Below, in pieces: positions 23,041 to 31,781 of a DNA stretch of 40,390 nucleotides. Both the position numbers and the translations under genes were made by a program. Origin of the DNA: Myxococcaceae bacterium (lineage in GTDB: Bacteria > Myxococcota > Myxococcia > Myxococcales > Myxococcaceae); NCBI GenBank assembly GCA_019694575.1, contig JAIBBR010000037.1, positions 1 to 40,390 on the forward strand, given 5' to 3'. Every line of letters begins with the position of its first letter. The stretch's first letter is position 1. The notes beneath the pieces are model-generated. The model made no database searches. It was given only the letters and a program-made list of their open reading frames with translations, and had not been told where the DNA came from.

Positions 23041-25280
23041 TGCGCCGCCTTGTGTTGTTGGCTGTTGCGTTTACCACCGCCGCCTGGGCTGACCCGTCGG
23101 GTGACAGCTGGCCCAAGCCATACCCGAAATACCGTGTCTTCAACCACAGCGCGGTAAACGGCATTTCAAACTTCAACACCAACGTGTTGCCACACATTCA
23201 GGCGGGCTTTCGCAACTGGACCGCGTCGGGCACGCCCGCGGTGTCGTGCACCGACTGGAACGTGACGTACGACGGCCCGGTGCGTATTCGCAGCACAGCC
23301 ACCGCAGGGCAACCTGACGCGGGCATCTATACCGAGCCTGCCGATAAGTACGTACCGTCGCTCGACGGCGGCACAGGCGTCGGCTTGCTGCGGCTCTTCA
23401 CCTTGCAAGACAGCATCAACAACGTGGCGTTCATCGGCTCCAAATGGAGCGACGGCAGCCAAACGCTGGGCGTCACCATTCGCGCGACCATCGTGGGCCA
23501 GAGCGAGATCACCGACGCTGACATGAAGCTGAACAACAACGTCACCTGGTCGAACTCAGGCGCGTTCAACACCTTCGACGTAGAAAGCGTGGTGTTGCAC
23601 GAGGCAGGTCACTTCATTGGGTTAGATCACTCCAACACCGTTTCGTCTGTGATGTACCCGTCGGTGGCCCCGGGCGAAATCAAACGCACGCTGGCGCAGA
23701 TCGACATTCAAGACACCTGTCAGGTTTACCCCGGCACGCCTGGCACCCAAGGGTACGCCTGCACCACCAGCACGGTCTGCACCGGCGGCTTGGTGTGCCG
23801 TGGACCTTCGGCCGGGGGTGCGAAAATATGCACCGTCGATTGCACAAATGGCCAGACGTGCCCGACCGGTTATGCATGCCAAGCAGCCGATACCGGCATG
23901 GCCTGCCTGACGATGGTAGGGGCGGTTGACCTGTGCAAGTTCTGCGAAGAAGGCATGGAATGTCTCTCGGGCAATTGCATTCACAATGACGTGTACAGCT
24001 GGTGCACGCGTTCATGCACAGCCTCGTCACAATGTGGCACCGGTTATGTCTGTGTACAGACACAAGGCGGTGGTGGCGTATGCGCACAAGACAACGCCAA
24101 CTTCGCTTGCACCAGCCAGTGCGGCGTCGGCATGGCGTGCCCACCGGGGTACGAGTGCAATTCTGGCTCGTGCGTTCCTCGGGGAGACCCAGGCGACAGC
24201 TGCGACAGCACCGGGTTCTGCAAGCCGTGCAATTTATGCATTCGCGATGGGCAAACCAACTTGAGCACGTGCCGCTCGTGCTGCACCGGAGGCACGGGCT
24301 CGTATTGCAGCGGCTGCTCCGCCACCACGTGTGGAAGCGGCACCGCCTGCACGGCCCTGTCAGGCACACAAGAAAAAGTCTGCTACCCGACCACCGGCGC
24401 AGCGTTGTGCCAAGCATGCAACGCGTCGACGCCTTGCGCACAAGGCACTTGCTACGGCGGCCGCTGCCACAATTCATGCAACCCCGGCAGCCCGGGTACG
24501 TGCCAAGCGTGCAATGCCACCGGCACCAGCATGGGCGTGTGCGCCTGCACCGACGAAATGGCAAACGTGGGCCAAACCTGCGGCACCGCGAACGGCTTTC
24601 CCACTTGTCGCTCGGGCCTGGTGTGCGCGGGTACGGCGGGCGCGAAAACCTGCAGAAAATTATGCACGCTCGGCAATAACGCGACCTGCAGCGCTGGCGA
24701 GGTGTGTGCTCTGACCGACGGCCAGCCGATCTGCGTCACCGGGCAACAACCGGGACAAAAATGCAACCCATGCGGCAGTGGTTGCGCCACCGGCCTCACC
24801 TGCCATGAAGGCCGTTGCTACGAGCCCTGCAACATCGCCGTTACGACGTGCAACGGTTGCGTGGAGGCAGCAGCGGGCGGCGCCGGCGTGTGCGCCTGTG
24901 ACGATCAGCGTTCACCCGTGAATGGTCCCTGCACGTTGAGCCCGGTGCTGGCATGCCAAGCGGGCCTCACCTGCGTCGACAACTTCTGCCGTGCCGCGTG
25001 TGACCCCAAAGTGCCGAATACATGCGGCCCCGGTTTAGAGTGCCGCGCCTCGGGCACCACCGGCTTGTGCCAGCCGCCTAGCAGCAACGGCCCTGACGCG
25101 GGCCCCAGTGGCGCCGACGGTGGCTCCAACGGCACCGGCGGCGGTGGAAGCTTTCAAGAAGATTCTGTCGGCGGCTGTGGTTGCAACAGCGGCACCACGA
25201 GCAGCCTGGCCCTATGGGTCTTGGGCATGCTCGGGTTGAGCCGGGTTTGGCGGTCACATCGCGGCAGCTCGCCAGAGTGA
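23037..25280 (+). CDS. Matrixin-type metalloprotease with Cys-rich repeats and MYXO-CTERM-like tail
   Basis: A 747-aa secreted, surface-anchored zinc metalloprotease. Signal peptide about 1-18 (cleavage after AWA). The catalytic domain (about 20-235) has HEAGHFIGLDH at 188-198, giving three histidine ligands and the catalytic E189, and a Met-turn VMYP with M206: the metzincin/matrixin arrangement. Residues about 240-690 are dense Cys-rich repeats (CxxGxxC, tenebrin/EGF-like spacing) likely to form many disulphides. A Gly/Asp/Ser linker leads to SVGGCGCNSG with C714 and C716, a hydrophobic helix (about 723-735) and RSHR: a MYXO-CTERM-type sorting signal that in this phylum directs processing and surface attachment. 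Overlaps genes on both sides. Confidence 0.92.
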   Translation: MMRRLVLLAVAFTTAAWADPSGDSWPKPYPKYRVFNHSAVNGISNFNTNVLPHIQAGFRNWTASGTPAVSCTDWNVTYDGPVRIRSTATAGQPDAGIYTEPADKYVPSLDGGTGVGLLRLFTLQDSINNVAFIGSKWSDGSQTLGVTIRATIVGQSEITDADMKLNNNVTWSNSGAFNTFDVESVVLHEAGHFIGLDHSNTVSSVMYPSVAPGEIKRTLAQIDIQDTCQVYPGTPGTQGYACTTSTVCTGGLVCRGPSAGGAKICTVDCTNGQTCPTGYACQAADTGMACLTMVGAVDLCKFCEEGMECLSGNCIHNDVYSWCTRSCTASSQCGTGYVCVQTQGGGGVCAQDNANFACTSQCGVGMACPPGYECNSGSCVPRGDPGDSCDSTGFCKPCNLCIRDGQTNLSTCRSCCTGGTGSYCSGCSATTCGSGTACTALSGTQEKVCYPTTGAALCQACNASTPCAQGTCYGGRCHNSCNPGSPGTCQACNATGTSMGVCACTDEMANVGQTCGTANGFPTCRSGLVCAGTAGAKTCRKLCTLGNNATCSAGEVCALTDGQPICVTGQQPGQKCNPCGSGCATGLTCHEGRCYEPCNIAVTTCNGCVEAAAGGAGVCACDDQRSPVNGPCTLSPVLACQAGLTCVDNFCRAACDPKVPNTCGPGLECRASGTTGLCQPPSSNGPDAGPSGADGGSNGTGGGGSFQEDSVGGCGCNSGTTSSLALWVLGMLGLSRVWRSHRGSSPE

Positions 25281-25666
25281 AACGAACGACGGCGCTGCTT
25301 TTGACACTTGGCGTCGCAAGCAGCGTGCCGGCAGCGGCACAAAGCACTGACCCGTGGTGGAGCACTGACAAAGCGCTGCACTTTTCGGTGAGCGCGGGCA
25401 TTGCTGGCGCAGGGTACGGCGTCACCTCGGCGTTCACCGATGACTTGCGGTGGAAACTCGCCATCGGCGGCGGTGTGGCGTTGACCGCGGGCGTGGCGAA
25501 AGAGCTGTGGGACCTGGGTGGTCACGGCGACCCCTCGTGGAAAGACTTCACCTGGGACGTCATTGGCACGGCCACGGGGTTGCTGCTGTCGTGGCTCATC
25601 GACCGTTATGTCGTGACCCCATTGTACGAGCGCCACGTGAACCATCAGCCGTTGTCATCATGGTAA
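25277..25666 (+). CDS. YfiM-like small membrane/periplasmic protein
   Basis: A 129-aa protein similar to the YfiM group of predicted periplasmic lipoproteins of unknown function. The start is a GTG at 25277 overlapping the protease stop (GTGA); it gives a signal peptide (MKRTTALLLTLGVASSVPAAAQ). Family marks are DKALHF (31-36), the AGVAKELWD segment (71-79) and SWKDFTWDVIG (87-97), with hydrophobic helices around 41-55, 62-75 and 95-108. There is no lipobox cysteine, unlike E. coli YfiM. Translationally coupled to the protease gene, so third member of that operon. Confidence 0.8.
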   Translation: MKRTTALLLTLGVASSVPAAAQSTDPWWSTDKALHFSVSAGIAGAGYGVTSAFTDDLRWKLAIGGGVALTAGVAKELWDLGGHGDPSWKDFTWDVIGTATGLLLSWLIDRYVVTPLYERHVNHQPLSSW

Positions 25667-25829
25667 GCGCGGCAAAGCACCTCAGCTCTAGGTCGCAGTG
25701 CTCCATGTCGCCCCACTCTGTTTTATGTAGCGCGCTTTCCGGCTTTTGTTGGCCCAAACGTTGCTCTCTTGGGCAAAGACCGAATGCTGCTCCAGCGTTC
25801 GCCTGACACCTCTTACCCGGAGAACAACA

Positions 25830-26285
25830 ATGCGTTTCATGAATCAGAAAAACCTCGGTTTTGCCGCTGCGTGCGCTTTGGCCTTCTCGGGCGTGGCGTT
25901 CGCCAACGACAAAGATCACGATGCAATGTTCAAGTCGATGGACACCAACGGCGACGAGAAGATCTCTGCCGACGAGCACGCCCAGAACGCCACCCAGATG
26001 TTCGAAGCGATGGACACCGACAAAGACGGCAAGGTCACCCTCGCTGAAATGACCGCCTTTCACGAAAAAAAGATGGGCGGCAAAAAAGCCGGCAAGAGCG
26101 AAATGTCGTCGACTGAAAAGTTCAAAGAAATCGACACCAACGGCGACGGTTTTCTCACCGCGACCGAGCACAGCGATGGCGCCAAGCTCATGTTCACGCG
26201 CATGGACACTGACAAAGACGGCTACCTCAGCAAGGCCGAGTTCAATGACGGCCACAAAAAGCTGATGAAGAAAAAGACCAGCTGA
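25830..26285 (+). CDS. Exported four-EF-hand calcium-binding protein
   Basis: A 151-aa protein with a signal peptide (to about residue 25, AFA) followed by two EF-hand pairs. Four canonical loops are visible: D38-E49 (DTNGDEKISADE), D62-E73 (DTDKDGKVTLAE), D102-E113 (DTNGDGFLTATE) and D126-E137 (DTDKDGYLSKAE), each with acidic residues at positions 1, 3, 5 and 12. A Lys/Gly-rich linker (79-92) joins the pairs. Start ATG at 25830 with GGAG seven bases upstream. Monocistronic; probably a periplasmic calcium sensor or buffer. Confidence 0.92.
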   Translation: MRFMNQKNLGFAAACALAFSGVAFANDKDHDAMFKSMDTNGDEKISADEHAQNATQMFEAMDTDKDGKVTLAEMTAFHEKKMGGKKAGKSEMSSTEKFKEIDTNGDGFLTATEHSDGAKLMFTRMDTDKDGYLSKAEFNDGHKKLMKKKTS

Positions 26286-26321
26286 GAGACCGCGGTTCAC
26301 AGAGGCGCGCTGTCGCCCCAC

Positions 26322-28325
26322 TTAAGACATTTTGTCGCCAGCAAATTGGGGGTGCCCAAAAACAGCGCGCTCAATGTCAGCAGAGAATGTCTGCCCGTGG
26401 GGTGCTCGAGCCGAGGAGCGTTTCCACCGCTCAAGCCAACGCTCTTTCAGTGGACGCTCAAGCATTTGCGGTGAAGTTGAGGCAATCGTCGTTTCTACCC
26501 GCGTACCCGTAGACAGACCCGCCCCCACGAAGAAGCCCGAGAGCAGCAAGCTGAGCCGTGTCGGCGTCGCCGCGCTGTACGTGGTGAGCACCGTTCGCCC
26601 GTCACGGCACACAGCCTTCACTTGGTTGAACCAGTCGACGGTCCACAACGTGGGGTTGTGCTCGGGCGAAAACGGGTCATGAAACACAATGTCGAAGTCT
26701 TTGCCGGCGTGCGGCAGCTGCTCGCGCGCGTCGCCGACCAGCAATTGCCACCTGAGCCCCGAACCTTCCCAGTGGCCCCGCTCCATCAACGTGGTTACCG
26801 CTGTGTGCCAGTCTTTCAGGTACGGGAAGCCGTCGAGGTGCGCGAGGGCAAGGCGCACCGGAGCGAGATCGATCTCGAGGCTGACGACTTCGACATCGCG
26901 CACCCGTTTTTCGCCGAGCGCCTTCGCGGCCGTTAACGCAGCCACCGCATTGGCAGCGGCCCCCAGACCGATGTCTAAAATACGCAGCGGCGGCAGCCTC
27001 GGTTGCGAAAGCTTCTCGGCCAAGCCGGTTTGCTCGACATAGAGCCGGTTCGCTTCTTCCCACGGGCCACCGGCGGGGTGCATCACTTCGCCGTGCCCAG
27101 TGTGACGCACCGCCCTTGCGCCACTGCGCAGTGCGACGACTTCGAAATCACCCTCGCGCGCCCCTTCGACTTTGCGCGGCAGCTTGGTCTTGGGCCGAAG
27201 GCGCTCGGCCAAATGCGCATACTCGGTGTCCCACCGGTCTTCGAGAATCGCGTCGCGCATGCGCTTCATCAACACCTGGTAAAAATGCAGGTTGTGCACA
27301 CTAAGCAGGCGCGCGCCGAACGCGTGGCGGCCGGCCATCAAGTGTTGCAGGTAACCGCGCGAATGGCGCTTGCACACCGGGCAGTCGCACTCGGCGTCGA
27401 GCGGGTCATCAGAAAGCCGAAACGCGGTGCGGGCCATGCGCACCTGGCCGCTCCACGTGTAAGCAAAACCCTGCTGCGCCATCATGGTGGGAATGATGCA
27501 GTCGAACATGTCGGCGCCGCGACGCACGCATTCCACCAAGTCAATCGGAGTGCCCACGCCCATCAAGTAACGCGGCTTGTCAGCGGGTAGTAGTCGCGCG
27601 GTGTGTTGCGTCATCGCATAGAGCAATTCGCGCGCTTCTCCGACGGCGAGCCCGCCAATGGCAAAACCATCGAACGGGTGTCGGGTGAGAAACTCAGCGC
27701 TCTGGGTGCGCAGGTCTTGCAGTGTACCGCCCTGTACAATGGCAAACAGCGCCTGGCCGGTATTCTTGGCGCGTTGGGCTTCGAGTGAACGCAGCGCCCA
27801 ACGGTGGGTGCGGTGCATCGCGTCTTCAATTTCAGCCGGCGGTGAGGTGCTGTTCAAGCAGACGTCGAGCACCATCATGATGTCGGAGCCGATCGCCTGC
27901 TGCGTGGAGATGCTCGTCTCAGGCGTCAGCCAATGTCTGTGATTGTCTTGCGGGTTGCGAAAATGCGCGCCCTTTTCGGTGATCTGCCGATCTTCGGGCA
28001 GCGAGAAAATTTGAAAACCACCCGAGTCGGTGAGCACGCCCCCTTCCCACCCCATGAAGCGGTGAATGCCTCCGAAGCGCTCGAAGACTTCGACGCCGGG
28101 CCGCAGCAACAGGTGGTAGGTATTGGCGAGCAAAAATTTCGCACCGGTCGCACCCACTTCGTCCATCGCGATGTGGCGAATGTTGGCGTGGGTGGCCACC
28201 GGCATGAACGCGGGTGTGAGCAGCGACCCGCGGCGGGTGTGCAGAATGCCCGCGCGCGCGCCGGTGGCGTGCGTCTTGAGCAGCTCCATGCGAACTGGAC
28301 TGGTGTAGGTGTCTGAGGTGATCAT
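26322..28325 (-). CDS. tgt: tRNA-guanine transglycosylase fused to an MnmC-like methyltransferase
   Basis: A 667-aa two-domain protein; ordinary bacterial Tgt is about 375-390 aa. Residues 1-380 are a TIM-barrel Tgt, which exchanges G34 of tRNA for a queuosine precursor: LTDSGGFQ with D100, VQGG (197-200), GGLAVGE, nucleophile D275 in DMFDCIIPT, and the zinc site C313, C315, C318, H344. Residues about 395-640 resemble the SAM-dependent MnmC1/DUF752 methyltransferase: ILDIGLGAAAN (SAM loop), VVSLEID, and DIVFHDPFSPEHNPTLW, the MnmC-type D-x-F-x-P-x-x-N-P-x-(L/M)-W signature. In Tgt the nucleophile is normally followed by PTRxxRxG; here it reads PTMMAQQG. The methyltransferase could act on a wobble nucleotide too. 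Divergent from the WD40 kinase gene. Confidence 0.9.
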   Translation of the reverse strand: MITSDTYTSPVRMELLKTHATGARAGILHTRRGSLLTPAFMPVATHANIRHIAMDEVGATGAKFLLANTYHLLLRPGVEVFERFGGIHRFMGWEGGVLTDSGGFQIFSLPEDRQITEKGAHFRNPQDNHRHWLTPETSISTQQAIGSDIMMVLDVCLNSTSPPAEIEDAMHRTHRWALRSLEAQRAKNTGQALFAIVQGGTLQDLRTQSAEFLTRHPFDGFAIGGLAVGEARELLYAMTQHTARLLPADKPRYLMGVGTPIDLVECVRRGADMFDCIIPTMMAQQGFAYTWSGQVRMARTAFRLSDDPLDAECDCPVCKRHSRGYLQHLMAGRHAFGARLLSVHNLHFYQVLMKRMRDAILEDRWDTEYAHLAERLRPKTKLPRKVEGAREGDFEVVALRSGARAVRHTGHGEVMHPAGGPWEEANRLYVEQTGLAEKLSQPRLPPLRILDIGLGAAANAVAALTAAKALGEKRVRDVEVVSLEIDLAPVRLALAHLDGFPYLKDWHTAVTTLMERGHWEGSGLRWQLLVGDAREQLPHAGKDFDIVFHDPFSPEHNPTLWTVDWFNQVKAVCRDGRTVLTTYSAATPTRLSLLLSGFFVGAGLSTGTRVETTIASTSPQMLERPLKERWLERWKRSSARAPHGQTFSADIERAVFGHPQFAGDKMS

Positions 28326-28460
28326 CGAGACGGCACCCTATAGCTGAGGGGCGCTGTCGTTTCATCTCGAGGCTGGTTCTCGGTTCAAGCCCTGCCATTC
28401 GCAACTGCGTGAAGCAAACCGTTTCCCCATGACTGTTCGCCGAAGCGAACGCTGAATTGT

Positions 28461-28475
28461 CTGAGACCCTCTCAG
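28461..28475. repeat. Inverted repeat before the kinase gene
   Basis: CTGAGA-CCC-TCTCAG, perfect six-base arms, 20 bases upstream of the kinase ATG. It lies within a TGTCTGAGAC 10-mer (28458-28467) that recurs in a larger palindrome just after the same gene (31661-31683). Could be an operator or an mRNA hairpin at the start site. Confidence 0.5.
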
Positions 28476-28494
28476 TCACCTAAGACGCACCGCC

Positions 28495-31400
28495 ATGAAC
28501 CGCCCGACCGAGGCCGAGCTGGCTGACACATTCACCTTGAAGCCTGGGCCGGCCGCGCCGGTGCCCCCACATGACGCGGCACGCACGCACGAGGCGAGGC
28601 CGAGCAGCCCCAAGCTGCCACTGCGACCGCGAGAGCGCTACGAGTTCATTGAAGAGCACGCCAAGGGAGGTCTGGGCCGTATTTGGAGGGTGCGCGATCG
28701 TGACCTGGGCCGCGAGCTGGCGTTGAAAGAAAGTCTCGATCAATCAGATGAAGCGATGGCGCGCTTTACACGCGAGGCGCTCACCACGTCGCGGCTCGAG
28801 CACCCGTCGATCGTACCCGTTCACGACGCTGGTCGCACCACGCAGGGCGAGCTTTTCTACACCATGAAGCTCGTCTCGGGCCGCACGCTCACCAAGGTGG
28901 CCTCGGGCGAAAACGCGCTCGGGCTCGATGCCCGGCTGACATTTCTGCCGCGGGTGCTCGCCGTGGCCGAAGCCATTGCCTACGCGCACAGCAAGGGCGT
29001 GCTGCACAGAGACTTGAAGCCAGACAACATTCTGGTAGGCGACTTCGGTGAGACCGCGGTGATCGATTGGGGCCTGGCGAAGTTGGCGGCCGGCGTCGAC
29101 TTGCCACGCGCTGAGGGCAGTGCATCGTACGGCCCGGTCGATCAACAGCTGACCCAGTTCGGCGACGTCATGGGTACGCCGGCGTACATGTCTCCTGAAC
29201 AGGCCAACGGCACCGTGCTCGACGAGCGCGCCGACGTTTACGCGTTAGGAGCCATTCTCTACTTCGTGATCACCGGCCGCCCTCCCTTTCGCGGCCCCGA
29301 CAGCGGCGCAGTGCTCTCAGCGGTGCGCGGGGGGCCACCACCTTCAGCACGCACGCTCGAGCCCGCGCTGCCAGCCGATCTCGTGTCGATCGTCGAGCGC
29401 GCAATGCACCGCGATACAGATCAGCGCTACCCCAGCGCCCGCGCCTTTGCCGACGACTTGAACCGTTATCTGTCACGGCAGCTCGTGCACGCACACCGTT
29501 ATTCGCTCTCGGCCCGCGCCGGCCGACTGATTCAGCGAAACAAGGGCGTCGCCGTCGCAGCCTTTGTCGCCTTGCTTTTACTCGGCGCCGGCGCGTTGGT
29601 GGCGGGCGTGCGTGAGTCAGTGTTGCGCCGCGACGCCGAACGAAGCACCTTGCGGTTGCTCGAGCAGCACGGCCGTGCAGAGCTCGCTGACGGCCGCCCA
29701 CTGAAAGGCGCCGTTTACCTTTCTGAAGCGCTCGCGCACCAACCCGACAGTCTGCCGCTGCGCTACTTGCTCACCCAAGCCATGCGACCCGTGGCGGCTT
29801 TTCGCGGCGAGCTCACAGGTCACACCAAAGACGTGGTCTCGGTCGCCTACAGCCCTGACGGCAAGTACCTGGTCACCGGCAGCACTGACGAAACCGTGCG
29901 CCTGTGGGACGTGGCGTCAGCCAGGCTCGTTCGCATACTCGGCACGCACGGTGGCGGCCTCGATTCAGTCAAATTCAGCCCCGACAGTCAGCGGGTGGTG
30001 ACGGGCGCACTCGACAAAAAAGTACGCGTGTTTCGCGTCGACACCGGTGAAAACCTGCTCACCGTCGAAGATGCCGGAGGCTACCGCGTGGCGTTCACCC
30101 CCGACGGCAAGCGCTTGGTGCTGGGTTCGCAGAGCGGCGAAGTACGGGTGCGTGATGCAGCGACCGGCGAGCTGCTCGCCACCCTGAAGGAGCACACTGA
30201 TCGCGTGGCGATGTTCGCGTTCAGCCCCAGCGGTGACGAGCTCTACGTGCCTTCGTGGGACAAGAAGCTGTCGATTTGGAACCTCACCACCTACGAAAAA
30301 GTGCGGGTGATTGACGAGTTCGAGGCCGAGCTTTCGAGTGTGGTGGTCAGCCCCGACGGGCAATGGGTAGCGATCGCCGAGAGCGATTCGGTGATTCAAA
30401 TTCGCGAGCGCGCGACGTTTAAAAAGAGTCACACCATTCGCACGCCCGACGGCGCGCGCTGGCCGAGTCTCAACTTCACCCACGGTGGCAACGTGTTGCT
30501 CACCCGAACGCACGAAGGCGTGGTGCGCGCGTACCACGCGAGCAGCGGCCAGTTGCTCGCAGTGGTCGACGTGCGACCTGAAGGAAAACTCTTCGAGAGC
30601 GCGCTCAGCCCCAATGGCGAAGAGCTCGCCGCGGCGGGTTTGAGCGGCAGCGTCACCCTGTGGTCACTCCGGGGCGTTTTCGATTTCAAGATTCTGCCGT
30701 TCGGCATGTTTCGTACTTCGGTCTACCCCTCGATTTTCCTCGAGAAGAAGAAGCTGATCGCCACGCCGGGCGCTGACGGCATGCTGTATGTGTGGAACCG
30801 AGAGACGGGCGCCCTGTCGTCAAAAGGCGAAGTCGGCCCCACGCCCTTTGCGCTCGCGCCCAGCGATGACGAAGAGAACCTGTTCATCACCCTCTTCAAG
30901 CGGCCCAACACCATTGCCACCCTTTTCAAACTGAGCACCTTCGAGCACGTGGCTGACGTTTCGCATGAACGTTTGGTGCCCGATATTGCGGGCAGCGCTG
31001 ACGGCACCCGCTTTGCCAGCGCCGGCTACAACGGGCATGTGAAAGTGGTCGACGCTAAAACCGGGGCGACGCTGGGCGATTTTCCCGTCGACCCCGCGCG
31101 CATTTCAGCGCTCGCCTGGCACCCGAATGGAAAAGAGATCGCCGCGTCGAACGAATATGGCCGGCTGTATTTTCTCGATGCGCAGACCGGCAAAGTGACG
31201 CGTACGCTCGAAGCCCACACCACGTGGGTTCAAGACATCGAGTACAGCCCCGACGGCAAGCGAATTGCCACCGCGGGCCGGCAAGATCACCAAGTGCGCA
31301 TTTGGGACTTGGCCACCCTCGCCCGACTGCACAACTTTGCCCAGCACCAGAACAACGTGATGGACGTTTCGTGGAGCCGCGATGGCAAGTTACTCGCCAC

Positions 31401-31653
31401 CGCCGCGTTGGATCACACGGCCCACCTTTACGATGCGAACAGCGGCCAGCTGCTGCGCTCTTGGCGCGGCCCAGGGTACAGCGCGCAAATTTCGGCCGAC
31501 GGCCGCGAACTGCTCACCACGGGGTACAACGGTTATGCAGTGGTGTGGAACATCGAGCCTGACCAGCGTTCGGCCCAAGAGCTGATCGCCGAGGTGGCGA
31601 AGCGGTCTCCGTGGAAGCTCGTAAATGGCGAGCTCGATCTGACGAGCCGCTAA
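28495..31653 (+). CDS. Membrane Ser/Thr protein kinase with WD40 repeats
   Basis: A 1052-aa Hanks-type kinase. Cytoplasmic kinase domain about 48-330: glycine loop AKGGLGRIW (57-65), K78 (ALKES), HRDLKPDN (171-178) with catalytic D173, DWG (191-193, Trp instead of Phe, common in this kinase group), GTPAYMSPEQ (227-236). One transmembrane helix follows (about 351-371). The rest (about 375-1050) is a short helical linker and then a long WD40 propeller series, with repeats such as HTKDVVSVAYSPDGKYLVTG and ending LWD or WN; roughly enough for two seven-blade propellers. The propellers should be periplasmic by topology and may sense ligands or proteins. First gene of the plus-strand signalling group. 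Confidence 0.93.
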   Translation: MNRPTEAELADTFTLKPGPAAPVPPHDAARTHEARPSSPKLPLRPRERYEFIEEHAKGGLGRIWRVRDRDLGRELALKESLDQSDEAMARFTREALTTSRLEHPSIVPVHDAGRTTQGELFYTMKLVSGRTLTKVASGENALGLDARLTFLPRVLAVAEAIAYAHSKGVLHRDLKPDNILVGDFGETAVIDWGLAKLAAGVDLPRAEGSASYGPVDQQLTQFGDVMGTPAYMSPEQANGTVLDERADVYALGAILYFVITGRPPFRGPDSGAVLSAVRGGPPPSARTLEPALPADLVSIVERAMHRDTDQRYPSARAFADDLNRYLSRQLVHAHRYSLSARAGRLIQRNKGVAVAAFVALLLLGAGALVAGVRESVLRRDAERSTLRLLEQHGRAELADGRPLKGAVYLSEALAHQPDSLPLRYLLTQAMRPVAAFRGELTGHTKDVVSVAYSPDGKYLVTGSTDETVRLWDVASARLVRILGTHGGGLDSVKFSPDSQRVVTGALDKKVRVFRVDTGENLLTVEDAGGYRVAFTPDGKRLVLGSQSGEVRVRDAATGELLATLKEHTDRVAMFAFSPSGDELYVPSWDKKLSIWNLTTYEKVRVIDEFEAELSSVVVSPDGQWVAIAESDSVIQIRERATFKKSHTIRTPDGARWPSLNFTHGGNVLLTRTHEGVVRAYHASSGQLLAVVDVRPEGKLFESALSPNGEELAAAGLSGSVTLWSLRGVFDFKILPFGMFRTSVYPSIFLEKKKLIATPGADGMLYVWNRETGALSSKGEVGPTPFALAPSDDEENLFITLFKRPNTIATLFKLSTFEHVADVSHERLVPDIAGSADGTRFASAGYNGHVKVVDAKTGATLGDFPVDPARISALAWHPNGKEIAASNEYGRLYFLDAQTGKVTRTLEAHTTWVQDIEYSPDGKRIATAGRQDHQVRIWDLATLARLHNFAQHQNNVMDVSWSRDGKLLATAALDHTAHLYDANSGQLLRSWRGPGYSAQISADGRELLTTGYNGYAVVWNIEPDQRSAQELIAEVAKRSPWKLVNGELDLTSR

Positions 31654-31660
31654 GTAAGTC

Positions 31661-31683
31661 TGTCTCAGACGCTGTCTGAGACA
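31661..31683. repeat. Perfect 23-bp palindrome after the kinase gene
   Basis: TGTCTCAGAC-GCT-GTCTGAGACA, ten-base arms with a three-base centre, eight bases after the kinase stop. There is no T-run, so it is a poor terminator; the symmetry fits a dimeric repressor site for the next gene, or an mRNA hairpin. One arm (TGTCTGAGAC) is repeated before the kinase at 28458. Confidence 0.7.
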
Positions 31684-31781
31684 ATGCTCTCTGTCGGGCG
31701 GCCCCTCTTCAATGGCGTGGCAGGTTTACGCGCGGCACATCGGTTGCTCTGTGGTGGCTTTCGAAAGGAGCCGTAACCACA

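Noticed and set aside
23680-24564. A 294-codon Cys/Arg-rich minus-strand frame inside the metalloprotease gene
   Set aside because: Its cysteines arise from the reversed Cys-rich repeats of the true gene; no start context.
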